The position numbers and the translations under genes are program-made. Of a DNA stretch of 34,338 nt, positions 7,757-15,649 are shown piece after piece. The stretch is taken from contig JAFNKG010000011.1 of assembly GCA_017883965.1 (NCBI GenBank), positions 11,191 to 45,528 on the forward strand, written 5' to 3'. Every line of letters starts with the position of its first letter. The stretch's first letter is position 1. Source of the DNA: Candidatus Methanophagales archaeon. GTDB taxonomy: Archaea; Halobacteriota; Syntropharchaeia; Alkanophagales; Methanospirareceae. Below the pieces are notes generated by a model. It did not search any database, had not been told where the DNA came from, and saw only the letters and a list, made by a program, of their open reading frames with translations.

Positions 7757-9043
7757 ATGAACTATTTTGAAAGGGAACTGCTCGAAGAATTGAAAAAATG
7801 GCTGGAACGAAGGGAGATTCTCGCGATAAAAGGACCTCGGCAGTCAGGCAAGACAACCCTGCTCGAAATGTTGCAGGCAGTGCTGGAGGAAAAGGTTGGA
7901 GAAGAGAATATACTTTTCTTGACGTTTGAAGACCTGGAGGTGAGAGAAAAGTTCGAGACTGCTCCAAAGGAATTTATAGACAGTTTTATTCTTAATGCAG
8001 GACGATATTACTTCCTCCTGGATGAATTCCACTACGTAAAGGAAGGTGGTCAGCGATTAAAACTGCTTTACGACACGTTAAGAACTACAAAATTTGTAAT
8101 CACTGGCTCATCGTCTCTTGAATTGCGAGGAGAAACCGCAACCTATTTAACCGGGAGATTGTTCTCTTTTGAATTGCTTCCTTTCAATTTCTACGAATTT
8201 TTAAATACACGCGATAAGCGATTTGCGAGGATTTATAAAGAGAGAAATAGCCTGGTGAAGAATCTTCTCAACGGAACGGATTTCTCGGTAGAAGAGGATA
8301 TCTTTGTTGATGATTTATTGAAATTTCTGAATGAATTCATAAACTATGGTGGCTACCCGGAGGTTGTCAAATCAGGGAATGAGGAGGAAAAGCTGATGGT
8401 GCTCAAGAATATCGTGAATACCTATATAGATAAAGACATCATAAATTTCTTGAACATAACCGATGCCTTAAAATTCAAACGAGTCCTTACCCTGCTCTCT
8501 TCTATATGCGGAAATATCTTAAGATACGAAGCGATATGCCGGAATTCCAATACGTATTATAAAGAAGTGGTTCGCATCCTCGATATTTTACAACAGACAT
8601 ACGTAGTAGATTTAATCAGACCATACCACATGAATCTGGTTACTGAATTAAGAAAGAACCCAAAGGTTTATTTTCTTGACTCAGGGCTCAGGAATTATTT
8701 GATAAATAACTTCTCCGAACTCGATGTTAGAGTGGATAAAGGTATATTAGCAGAGAATTTCGTTCTTAATCGTTTGAAGAGCATTGTCGGCGACAAAGGC
8801 ATTATACACTTCTGGAGGACAACGGCTAAGGCAGAAGTGGACTTTGTCGTTGAGATGCCCGATAGATTAATTCCGGTAGAGGTGAAGTTCGAGCCTTTTA
8901 AAAAGGAAAAGATACCAAAAGGTTTATTTTCGTTCATCAGGACTTATTCGCCTGCCATTGCCATTATAGTGACAAATAATTTCCTGGGAGAAAAAATGGT
9001 AAACAAAACAAAGGTTAAATTTATACCAATTGTATATTTTTAA
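7757..9043 (+). CDS. AAA-type ATPase with DUF4143 / nuclease-like C-terminal domain
   Basis: 428 residues from ATG 7757; the frame extends further upstream, but that part is antisense to pelota. Walker A is KGPRQSGKTT (~25-34), Walker B YYFLLDEFHYV (~84-94), and sensor-like FVITGSSSLELRGE follows. The phrases LTGRLFSFELLPFNFYEF and YGGYPEVV are typical of the archaeal/bacterial ATPase group with DUF4143. The C-terminal part contains KVYFLDSGLRNYL and FWRTTAKAEVDFVVE...PVEVKFE, a PD-(D/E)XK-like Asp/Glu-Lys pattern. The cellular role of this large family is not well established; many copies occur singly in archaeal genomes and behave as accessory genes. It stands alone here, followed by an AT-rich palindrome that could end its transcript. 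Confidence 0.88.
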   Translation: MNYFERELLEELKKWLERREILAIKGPRQSGKTTLLEMLQAVLEEKVGEENILFLTFEDLEVREKFETAPKEFIDSFILNAGRYYFLLDEFHYVKEGGQRLKLLYDTLRTTKFVITGSSSLELRGETATYLTGRLFSFELLPFNFYEFLNTRDKRFARIYKERNSLVKNLLNGTDFSVEEDIFVDDLLKFLNEFINYGGYPEVVKSGNEEEKLMVLKNIVNTYIDKDIINFLNITDALKFKRVLTLLSSICGNILRYEAICRNSNTYYKEVVRILDILQQTYVVDLIRPYHMNLVTELRKNPKVYFLDSGLRNYLINNFSELDVRVDKGILAENFVLNRLKSIVGDKGIIHFWRTTAKAEVDFVVEMPDRLIPVEVKFEPFKKEKIPKGLFSFIRTYSPAIAIIVTNNFLGEKMVNKTKVKFIPIVYF

Positions 9044-9058
9044 TTAAACCCTTTTCTT

Positions 9059-9081
9059 TAAAACTTTTAAGAAAAGTTTTA
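9059..9081 (+). terminator. AT-rich perfect inverted repeat downstream of the ATPase gene
   Basis: Arms taaaactttt and aaaagtttta surround a 3-nt loop (aag), giving a 10-bp perfect stem that starts 15 bp after the ATPase stop codon. The stem ends in a T-run. It may terminate transcription, but archaeal terminators mostly need only T-tracts, so this is tentative. Confidence 0.4.
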
Positions 9082-9148
9082 TCAAAAAAGCTTTGCAGAA
9101 AAGAAAAGCGTTTACGGAAAAGAAAAACAATTCTAAAAAGTTTCTTTG

Positions 9149-9218
9149 ATCAAACTAAGCCCCTTCGGGGCTTGCGGGGACGTGGGCGGAGCCCACGATT
9201 TTCAAAAGAAAGTTTGAT
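9149..9218. repeat. multi-hairpin palindromic element (REP-like) upstream of the metallophosphoesterase gene
   Basis: Outer arms atcaaact (9149-9156) and agtttgat (9211-9218) are complementary. They enclose two perfect GC-rich hairpins: aagccccttcggggctt (9157-9173, loop ttc) and cgtgggcggagcccacg (9181-9197, loop gga). The GC content differs sharply from the very AT-rich flanks. An alternative outer pairing exists between tttctttga (9141-9149) and tcaaaagaaa (9202-9211). It ends 25 bp before the metallophosphoesterase ATG, so it could be a 5'-leader element, a terminator block or a dispersed repeat. Confidence 0.6.
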
Positions 9219-9242
9219 GTGTAATCTTGTGGTTATAAAAAG

Positions 9243-10034
9243 ATGAGACTGAAACCAATGATAGACGAAGCGGCGATGGTTGTAGAGAATGAATTTAAAG
9301 CTTTGGTGATTGCAGACTTGCATTTAGGTATAGAAGCTGAACTAAGACAAAAAGGGATAAATATCGGCAGTCAAACGGAAAAATTGCTAAAAAAAGCGAT
9401 AAAGTGCGTAAAAGCTGCCGAACCCGATGTAATAGTCTTATTAGGCGACGTAAAGCATGCAGTCCCAAAAATATCGTTTTCGGATAGAAAAGAAGTGCCT
9501 TTTTTCTTTGCCGCGCTGGCTGAGTATGCACCCGTATACGTGGCTAAAGGTAATCACGATGGACATTTAAACAAACTGCTGCCAGAAGCGACAGAGCCAG
9601 AATGGAAACCGAAACACGAAATACATATCAAAAGTGCACAAGGATTTTTGCTGGACCACGTAGGATATACACATGGGCATTCATGGCCTTCACAAGATTT
9701 GTTCTCTGCAAAATATATACTGGTTGGACACAATCATCCAAGGATACGGCTTGTAAGCCCAAGCTCGCATTATACGAGCATGAAAAGTGTATGGATTCGT
9801 GCTCAATGCGATTATGAAGCGGTAAAGAAGCAATATCCGGAGATAAGCAGTTGGGGTGATCCATGGGTAATAATAATGCCTGCGTTTAATGAAATATGCG
9901 GTGGCGTCACTTTTAATTCTGCGAAAAAAACGCTTCTGGGACCCATAGCCTCAAAACTTCTTCGTTTGGAGGATATGGAAGCGTATTTGCTGGATGGGAC
10001 GTATATAGGAAAAGTACGTGATCTGGAGGAATAG
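9243..10034 (+). CDS. calcineurin-like metallophosphoesterase (COG1407 type)
   Basis: 263 residues. All five metallophosphoesterase motifs are present in order: ADLHLG (D-x-H), LLGDVKH (GDxxH), KGNHDGHL (GNHD), THGHSWP (GH) and VGHNHPRI (GHxH), so a dinuclear metal site should be intact. This matches the archaeal COG1407 group of predicted Icc-like phosphoesterases. The substrate is not known; nucleic-acid or cyclic-nucleotide phosphodiester hydrolysis is possible. No Shine-Dalgarno is visible before ATG 9243; an ATG five codons in is an alternative. It converges with fqoF, with one base between the stop codons. Confidence 0.87.
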   Translation: MRLKPMIDEAAMVVENEFKALVIADLHLGIEAELRQKGINIGSQTEKLLKKAIKCVKAAEPDVIVLLGDVKHAVPKISFSDRKEVPFFFAALAEYAPVYVAKGNHDGHLNKLLPEATEPEWKPKHEIHIKSAQGFLLDHVGYTHGHSWPSQDLFSAKYILVGHNHPRIRLVSPSSHYTSMKSVWIRAQCDYEAVKKQYPEISSWGDPWVIIMPAFNEICGGVTFNSAKKTLLGPIASKLLRLEDMEAYLLDGTYIGKVRDLEE

Positions 10035-10035
10035 A

Positions 10036-11064
10036 TTATTTTCCGATATTCTCCTCCCGCTTCTTCTTATGCCCGATAAGGAAGCCCAGTTCTTCCGGCT
10101 TTGCCTCACCGAAATCCGCATATCCCTTCTTTTTGATGAAATCTATAATCTTCTTCGCATTCTCTTCGCGCACCACTACCGTTGAAAATCCCGCTGCACT
10201 GCCCACGCTTCCTACACTCGTATCGCTTTCTACCGCAGTAAAGTCCGTGCAAACATTGCATCCGCTTGGAAGTATCTCTTCAAGTGCTCTCACCTTGAAT
10301 TTCACCTCACCATCGGTCATAGTAGCGATGAACTTACCCATTGTTATATCCGTTTTAATGAGCTTCGAGAAATCAACACCTTTCTCTTTTAGATATTTTG
10401 TGAGTTCATCGTAATGGAAATTTTCAGTGCAGAACAAACCCACAACGAGTTTTATCTTCTCCCGGAAAAGAGGGAACTCCTGCTGTAATTTTCTAACTCC
10501 CGAAACCATGCACGGCGTTCCCACAACACCTACACCCTTCTTTGTGAACCTTACCGCTTTCTTCAGCTCAGGAAGCACACGCGCAAACGTATATTTTGTC
10601 CCTCCGAGCGTAGGAATTTCAAGCTGTTCAATGTCTCGCACGTGAAAAATCTCGGTCACCCAATCCTCATCCCTACCAACAAACAAACCACGGTCTATCA
10701 TTCCCATCTCTATCGCGGAAACGATAAGTTCTGTTACCATTGCCCCATCCTGTCCTTTGAACCGCTTCGACTGCCCGGCAATGAATTCTATATAGGAGCC
10801 CAAACCGCTTTTTGGCTCGTAAACAAATCTCGGACATACTTTCACACAGGCACTGCAATCAGTGCATTCCTCTTCATAATTCGGAAATTCCACTCCATCT
10901 ATTGCTATTATTCCATCCACAGGGCATACGCATGCGCATGTCAAACACCGACTACATAACTTTGTATCTATAACCGTGGCTTTCAAATTCTCAAAATACA
11001 ATTTTTCCTTCAATGTTTTTTCGGGAATCTTCACTTCCCATTCCGATTTGCCTATTGCTGCCAT
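10036..11064 (-). CDS. fqoF: F420H2 dehydrogenase subunit F (F420-oxidising input module)
   Basis: 342 residues. Two 4Fe-4S motifs lie near the N-terminus (C37/C40/C43/C47 and C67/C70/C73/C77), followed by a FrhB-like FAD/F420 domain (GQDGAMVTELIVSAIEMG, TLGGTKYTFARVLPELKKAV, GVGVVGTPCMVSGVRKLQ, VGLFCTENFHYDELTKYLKEKGV). FpoF/FqoF subunits take hydride from F420H2 through FAD and pass electrons to the Fe-S chain of the complex-I-like core. It is the last gene of the operon, directly after fqoI. The frame could begin at GTG 11073, but AGGGAG sits 8 nt before ATG 11064, so that ATG is chosen. As a cytosolic protein it may also reduce ferredoxin independently of the complex, as proposed for some FpoF homologues. 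Confidence 0.92.
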   Translation of the reverse strand: MAAIGKSEWEVKIPEKTLKEKLYFENLKATVIDTKLCSRCLTCACVCPVDGIIAIDGVEFPNYEEECTDCSACVKVCPRFVYEPKSGLGSYIEFIAGQSKRFKGQDGAMVTELIVSAIEMGMIDRGLFVGRDEDWVTEIFHVRDIEQLEIPTLGGTKYTFARVLPELKKAVRFTKKGVGVVGTPCMVSGVRKLQQEFPLFREKIKLVVGLFCTENFHYDELTKYLKEKGVDFSKLIKTDITMGKFIATMTDGEVKFKVRALEEILPSGCNVCTDFTAVESDTSVGSVGSAAGFSTVVVREENAKKIIDFIKKKGYADFGEAKPEELGFLIGHKKKREENIGK

Positions 11065-11069
11065 TTTTT

Positions 11070-11798
11070 TCACTCCCTAAAAAGCCTCAATATTTGCATT
11101 GGACACTCCTTAACACACAATCCACACCCTGTGCACTTATCCACATCTATCTTCATCCTCACCATACCATCTTCCTTTAAAGAAGAAACCGCACCACTTT
11201 CGCACATTCCCTCGCAAATCCCGCACCCAAGACAGTTCTCAGGCTCTACGCACAGGCTCACCAGTGGAACCCCTTGCGATGGTGCAACGTCAACAATAAG
11301 CTTGTCTATGCCTTTTGTCCGTTTTAACGAGAGATCCTCTTTGTCTATTACATAGTCCACATATCCTTCATCCTCCCGGATTATCTCCGGCGGTTCAATC
11401 ATTTCTTCTGTAAGCGTGAACATCTCGTCCATGTCTTTATATGCCACGTCATGGATCTTTGTTTGCTTTAATGCTCCTCCAGGACAGGTATCAACGCAGA
11501 AATGGCAGAAAATACATTTACCATAATCTAACGTGGGATAATACCTCCCGCTTGGTGCTTCCTTCATCCAGATCGCATTCGCAGGACATACAAAAGAACA
11601 CTGAAAACAACTTATGCACCTTTCGGGGTCGAAGAGAATATACCCCCTGAAACAATCGGGCATTTTCCTCCGCTCCCGTGGGTACTGTGTAGTTACGTTC
11701 AATGGCATTACTACCTCCTTCGCTGCTGTTGACAGAGCGGATACGTGATGCTTTAGCTTGTCTTTAATGTCGTATTCCGGTGTTGCAACTTTCTTCAT
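11070..11798 (-). CDS. fqoI: F420H2 dehydrogenase subunit I with four 4Fe-4S motifs
   Basis: 242 residues. The NuoI/FpoI core is recognised from RRKMPDCFRGYILFDPERC and two CxxCxxCxxxCP motifs at 61-71 and 95-105. Beyond the usual end of the subunit is a ~90-residue linker and a second ferredoxin pair: CLGCGICEGMC at 189-199 and CTGCGLCVKECP at 222-232. NuoI normally carries only two clusters, so this copy could extend the electron wire toward FqoF or accept electrons from ferredoxin. GGGGGTGA precedes ATG 11798 and that ATG overlaps the fqoH stop by 4 bp (ATGA), which fixes the start despite an open frame further upstream. Confidence 0.92.
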   Translation of the reverse strand: MKKVATPEYDIKDKLKHHVSALSTAAKEVVMPLNVTTQYPRERRKMPDCFRGYILFDPERCISCFQCSFVCPANAIWMKEAPSGRYYPTLDYGKCIFCHFCVDTCPGGALKQTKIHDVAYKDMDEMFTLTEEMIEPPEIIREDEGYVDYVIDKEDLSLKRTKGIDKLIVDVAPSQGVPLVSLCVEPENCLGCGICEGMCESGAVSSLKEDGMVRMKIDVDKCTGCGLCVKECPMQILRLFRE

Positions 11799-12904
11799 AA
11801 TCTCACCCCCATTACTACTATTGACCATCCCAGTGCAATTAATGCTAAGATAAGCATTGCACCCCATCCAATTCTCAAACCCTGGTCAAGCCTGTACCGC
11901 GGATACACTCCACGGAGGTTCGCCATTACCACCAGAACTATCAGGGTTTTTATCACGAACCAGATACCATAGGATAAATCGCCCAAACCCGGAATTACGG
12001 GACCACTACCACCTCCAAGGAATAACATGGTCATGATAGCACTGAGAACGTACATCTTCTCATATCCCATCACATAAGCAAGCCCGAATGCAATACCCGA
12101 ATACTCGACAAAAGGTCCAAAGGATACCTCTTGGTCTGCTTCCGGAATCTCAAAAGGCAGCCGTGCGGTAGCCATCACTGTTGCAATGAAGAAGGTGAGA
12201 GCAGCAAGAGGATTCTGGATAATCCCCCACCACACGCCGCTTTGCTTATCAATTACTCCTACGGTGTTGGATGTTCCATACAGAACGATCATTGCAAGTA
12301 TTACAACAATAAACGGGATTTCGTAAGCGAAATACAGGAACGCCTCTCGAACAGTACCGATAAAAGAGAACCTGTTGTTCGATGCCCAGCCGACACCCAG
12401 AATGAATACCGGCATCAAACTTATCAACGCCACCATTATTTGTAGTGCGTAATCAGTTTGTATCGGAACGAGAGGATTACCAGCAGTCCCCGCATTAATA
12501 AAAAGTAACGGAAGAAGCACGGGGATGAAATAAAGGAACGGGAACTGCAAGAAATAAAGTTTATGGGCGTCCTTGTGTATTATTACCTCCTGAAATAGAA
12601 ATCGTAATGAATCTGCAAGCAATTGGATGATACCTCTCGTGTGTGGTGAAATTTCACGCGGTCCTACCCGCCACTGCATCCGTCCGACCATTTTTCTTTC
12701 AATCCAGGGCAAAATGAGCAGCATGATTCCCATAGTAGCGAAACCCGGGATGAGTATTAATACAAAAAACGGTTTCCACAGTATAAGCGCAATTATATAG
12801 CCTATCACAGGCATTCCGAGCAAGGGATCGAGGAGCGGCTGTAGTAAGGGAATATTCACCTGGTTGTTCATTATCGTGCTTATGAGTGCGTTTATGTCAA
12901 TCAT
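11795..12904 (-). CDS. fqoH: F420H2 dehydrogenase membrane subunit H
   Basis: 369 residues, about eight to nine membrane helices. Typical NuoH segments are IERKMVGRMQWRVGPREISPHTRG followed by LLADSLRFLFQE, ARLPFEIPEADQEVSFGPFVEYSGIAFGL, and the C-terminal LRGVYPRYRLDQ. Subunit H forms the quinone-entry chamber and connects the hydrophilic arm to the membrane arm. The acidic loop between helices 5 and 6 (PEADQE, EYSG) is intact. In the first loop the usual short Gly-rich GPNRVG is changed to GPREISPHTRG. GAGGTGAT lies 7 nt before the ATG, overlapping the end of fqoBCD. Confidence 0.93.
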   Translation of the reverse strand: MIDINALISTIMNNQVNIPLLQPLLDPLLGMPVIGYIIALILWKPFFVLILIPGFATMGIMLLILPWIERKMVGRMQWRVGPREISPHTRGIIQLLADSLRFLFQEVIIHKDAHKLYFLQFPFLYFIPVLLPLLFINAGTAGNPLVPIQTDYALQIMVALISLMPVFILGVGWASNNRFSFIGTVREAFLYFAYEIPFIVVILAMIVLYGTSNTVGVIDKQSGVWWGIIQNPLAALTFFIATVMATARLPFEIPEADQEVSFGPFVEYSGIAFGLAYVMGYEKMYVLSAIMTMLFLGGGSGPVIPGLGDLSYGIWFVIKTLIVLVVMANLRGVYPRYRLDQGLRIGWGAMLILALIALGWSIVVMGVRL

Positions 12905-12915
12905 TTTTCATCACC

Positions 12916-15228
12916 TCACCTATCCGCCTCCGGCGGGAAGTACCCAAAACTACCATAGACTGCCCAGAAGTCCGCATATCGTGCACCTTTGAGAGCTTCC
13001 ATAAATCCTCGCAGGTTCATCCAGCAGGGGGTCATTACCCTCACACGGTACGGAACGTTTGACTCGCCATCACTGATAATCGAAAATAACAACGTGCCAC
13101 GACCTGCCTCGGTAATGGTAGTCCATTCACCCTTTGGAAGAACCAGGTTACCAAAAACTCTGAAGAAATTGCCCTTTATATCACTCGATGCCTCTTTGTA
13201 TTCTCCGAGGACGTCTTCGCTCAAAACTGCTCCTTTTATACCTTTCACGGCATCCACCGCCTGTTTTACAATTCTTACGCTTTGCTTTATCTCCTCCAGC
13301 CTACCCAGGAACCTTCCAAGACAATCTCCATCGTCTCCAGTTGTGACTTCCCAATCGAGCTTATCGTAAACTTCATAAGGTGCAATCTTCCTGATATCGT
13401 AATTTACCCCTGACGCCCTCAGGAACGGTCCTACCATTCCACATCTTATCGCATCCTCCTTCGTCAGCACCCCTACTCCTTTTGCTCTCGCTATCGTCAC
13501 CGGATTGTTCACAAATATATCCTCAAACTTTTTCATCCTTTTATGTATTGCAAAAGTGATGTTATCCGTCAATCCGAGCACGTCATCCGGAATGTCTCTC
13601 CTTATACCACCGGGAACCAGGAAAGAAGGCCCGCTTCTCGACCCGGTCATTCTCATCAGCGCTTCGATTATCATTTCCCGGATTGCCATTGAATACATGA
13701 ATCCCGTCGTATGTCCAAAGAACAGCGAAAATATCGCTGCGTCATAGTAGAATGCTTCTATCCTCGACAGTTCAGCCATTATCGTCCTCAAATACTGTGC
13801 TCTTTCTGGAACTTCAATACCCAGCGCTTTCTCTATCGTCCTGACATACCCTAAGTTCATGTTCACCGGGTCATTTATCGCCAATCGCTCAAATAGCGGA
13901 ATATTCTGGACATATAACTTGGTTTCCGCAAGCTTCTCCATTGACCGGTGTACAAATCCCGGTTCGGGAATGGCATCCACGATTATATCCCCCTTTATCC
14001 TAAAAGTCACTCTGAGATGTCCGCTTCCTGCATGATGCGGTCCTATTGGGACTACAATCTCGTCACTAGCATAGGCATCTTCTACGAATTCTTCTGAGAT
14101 TGGGATATACAGGTCTTTTGGAGGCTCAATGGGAACCATAAACTCAGGAGTTACACTCTTTTCAAAGACGTACCGCTCATCGGGAAGCTTGAATTCTTTC
14201 CTCAATGGTAGGTCCGGTGTGTCCGGAGCAAGAATGAACTTCTTTCCCATTCCTTCGTTTCCGTCGAACAAAACTCCGAAAAATTCATGCATTTCCCGTT
14301 CGGAATAATTAGCGCTTTCCCATAAGGAAGTAAGGCTCTGGATTTTCGCGTCTTTTACCCCCATCTCTGTGAAAACGGTTACAAGAACAGGCATCAGCTC
14401 CTCAACGCTATAACTTGAAACCACGTACTCCACAATAAACTTCCGTTCATGTGGCACTTCTATCACATTCACGCTCTTCACATGGTCCATCTTCATCTGG
14501 TCCCTGAGCTTCCGTGCAACCTCCATCAGGTTCTCTTGTGCTGTTCTGATGGCTATACTGTTCTTGCCGGTAATCGTTATGGATTTATAAAGACCATCCA
14601 ATTCTTTTTTGAGTTTATTCTCCAGCTCTTTCCCCCAATCCACCTCGCTTTTAACGTCCACTTTAATTGCAGGCGTAGGAGCAAATAGCTTTGGCGAAGT
14701 AGGCACCATTCTTTCTTTCAGCCGCTTTTCGAAAGGCAGTTCTACTTTCTTAAATTCTATCGTTTTTCTGTCTTTACCTATTATCTTATCTTGCGTTGCC
14801 CGCACACCACGTAAAAGGGCTTCCGGAGTTACTGGACATCCGGGAATAAAGAAATCTATCGGAACGATATCAGAAGGATGAGTTATATTATAACTGTTCC
14901 AGAATATTCCCCCTCTTTCTCCACATGCTCCTATCACGTTCACAAATTTCGGGTCGGGCATCTGCCCCCACACAAATTGCAAAGCCCTCGCCATCTTCCT
15001 TGTTATCGTCCCCTCTATTATGATATAATTCGACTGCCTCGAAATGCCCATATTCAATGTGCCCAATCGCTCACCATCATAGCCACATGCAAACGCATGG
15101 GCGAGCTCAACGCCACAGCACGAGGTGATGAAGTGGCAGGGCCATAAACTCCACTTCGCAGCCCATTTCTTGAATGGCGAAAGGAGTCCTGACTCGAGGA
15201 AGCGTATATTCGCGTTCTTATATTCCAT
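12916..15228 (-). CDS. fqoBCD: F420H2 dehydrogenase fused subunits B, C and D
   Basis: 770 residues combining three Nuo-type subunits. Residues 1-~155 are NuoB-like, with N2-cluster ligands C37-C38, C102 and C131 (TSCCGVE, GACGERGG, FIPGCPVTPEALL). A charged linker follows. Residues ~200-350 are NuoC-like (YSEREMHEFFGVLFDGNEG...PLRKEFKLP). Residues ~388-770 are NuoD-like (VPIGPHHAGSGHLRV, PEPGFVHRSMEKLAE, PERAQYLRTIMAELSRI, ending ADFWAVYGSFGYFPPEADR). The CxxC pairs that bind NiFe in hydrogenases are absent, so it is a dehydrogenase-type subunit. The frame is continuous without weak points. GAGGTGA lies ~14 nt before the ATG. Functionally it carries the last Fe-S cluster and half the quinone site. 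Confidence 0.93.
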   Translation of the reverse strand: MEYKNANIRFLESGLLSPFKKWAAKWSLWPCHFITSCCGVELAHAFACGYDGERLGTLNMGISRQSNYIIIEGTITRKMARALQFVWGQMPDPKFVNVIGACGERGGIFWNSYNITHPSDIVPIDFFIPGCPVTPEALLRGVRATQDKIIGKDRKTIEFKKVELPFEKRLKERMVPTSPKLFAPTPAIKVDVKSEVDWGKELENKLKKELDGLYKSITITGKNSIAIRTAQENLMEVARKLRDQMKMDHVKSVNVIEVPHERKFIVEYVVSSYSVEELMPVLVTVFTEMGVKDAKIQSLTSLWESANYSEREMHEFFGVLFDGNEGMGKKFILAPDTPDLPLRKEFKLPDERYVFEKSVTPEFMVPIEPPKDLYIPISEEFVEDAYASDEIVVPIGPHHAGSGHLRVTFRIKGDIIVDAIPEPGFVHRSMEKLAETKLYVQNIPLFERLAINDPVNMNLGYVRTIEKALGIEVPERAQYLRTIMAELSRIEAFYYDAAIFSLFFGHTTGFMYSMAIREMIIEALMRMTGSRSGPSFLVPGGIRRDIPDDVLGLTDNITFAIHKRMKKFEDIFVNNPVTIARAKGVGVLTKEDAIRCGMVGPFLRASGVNYDIRKIAPYEVYDKLDWEVTTGDDGDCLGRFLGRLEEIKQSVRIVKQAVDAVKGIKGAVLSEDVLGEYKEASSDIKGNFFRVFGNLVLPKGEWTTITEAGRGTLLFSIISDGESNVPYRVRVMTPCWMNLRGFMEALKGARYADFWAVYGSFGYFPPEADR

Positions 15229-15255
15229 TTTTGTTTTCTCTTCACCTCTCTATCT

Positions 15256-15630
15256 CTATTTAATGTAACTTTTTTCTATTTTTGACTCTGCCATTTCCAG
15301 TGCTATCTTATAACCCACATATAGTGCAGGTAGGAGTAACAAGAAAGAAAGCAGTAAAAGTACCAAAAAGCCTAAACCCGGGTATGCTGAGAATAAGAGC
15401 AGAATGACTACTATTGGTTCTACCGCCATAAACAGGAACATGTACCCGAAATATTGCATGGGAAGCGTATATTTCGGGAATTTCATCGGGGGGTTCCCTG
15501 CTTCCCACCTCCACATTTTTACCTCTGTTGGATCATACCGCGGCAATATTTTTACGAGCACGAGTAGAACTCCATCTGTCAGCACGCAAATAAGTATCAG
15601 GACGCCGATTATCAGAACATTCTCTATCAT
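15256..15630 (-). CDS. fqoA: F420H2 dehydrogenase membrane subunit A
   Basis: 124 residues, three membrane helices. The family pattern is RWEAGNPPMKFPKYTLPMQYFGYMFLFMAVEP, in which the usual YECG reads RWEAG and the usual FDVE reads MAVE. Subunit A packs against H and J next to the quinone channel and its first loop lines the quinone entrance. GGAGG lies 10 nt before ATG 15630, so this start is preferred over the in-frame ATG at 15660, which would overlap the end of fqoN. It lies 19 bp downstream of fqoN and 27 bp upstream of fqoBCD. Confidence 0.9.
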   Translation of the reverse strand: MIENVLIIGVLILICVLTDGVLLVLVKILPRYDPTEVKMWRWEAGNPPMKFPKYTLPMQYFGYMFLFMAVEPIVVILLLFSAYPGLGFLVLLLLSFLLLLPALYVGYKIALEMAESKIEKSYIK

Positions 15631-15649
15631 TTTTGGTTTTCCTCCTCTA

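Noticed and set aside
9149-9218. tRNA-like cloverleaf
   Set aside because: Three stems are present but lengths, loops and the absence of TTC-type and anticodon arms do not fit a tRNA.
12916-15228. Membrane-bound NiFe hydrogenase large/small subunit
   Set aside because: The D domain lacks both CxxC pairs that bind NiFe, and the operon carries the FqoF input subunit and subunit A, so it is a complex-I-like dehydrogenase.
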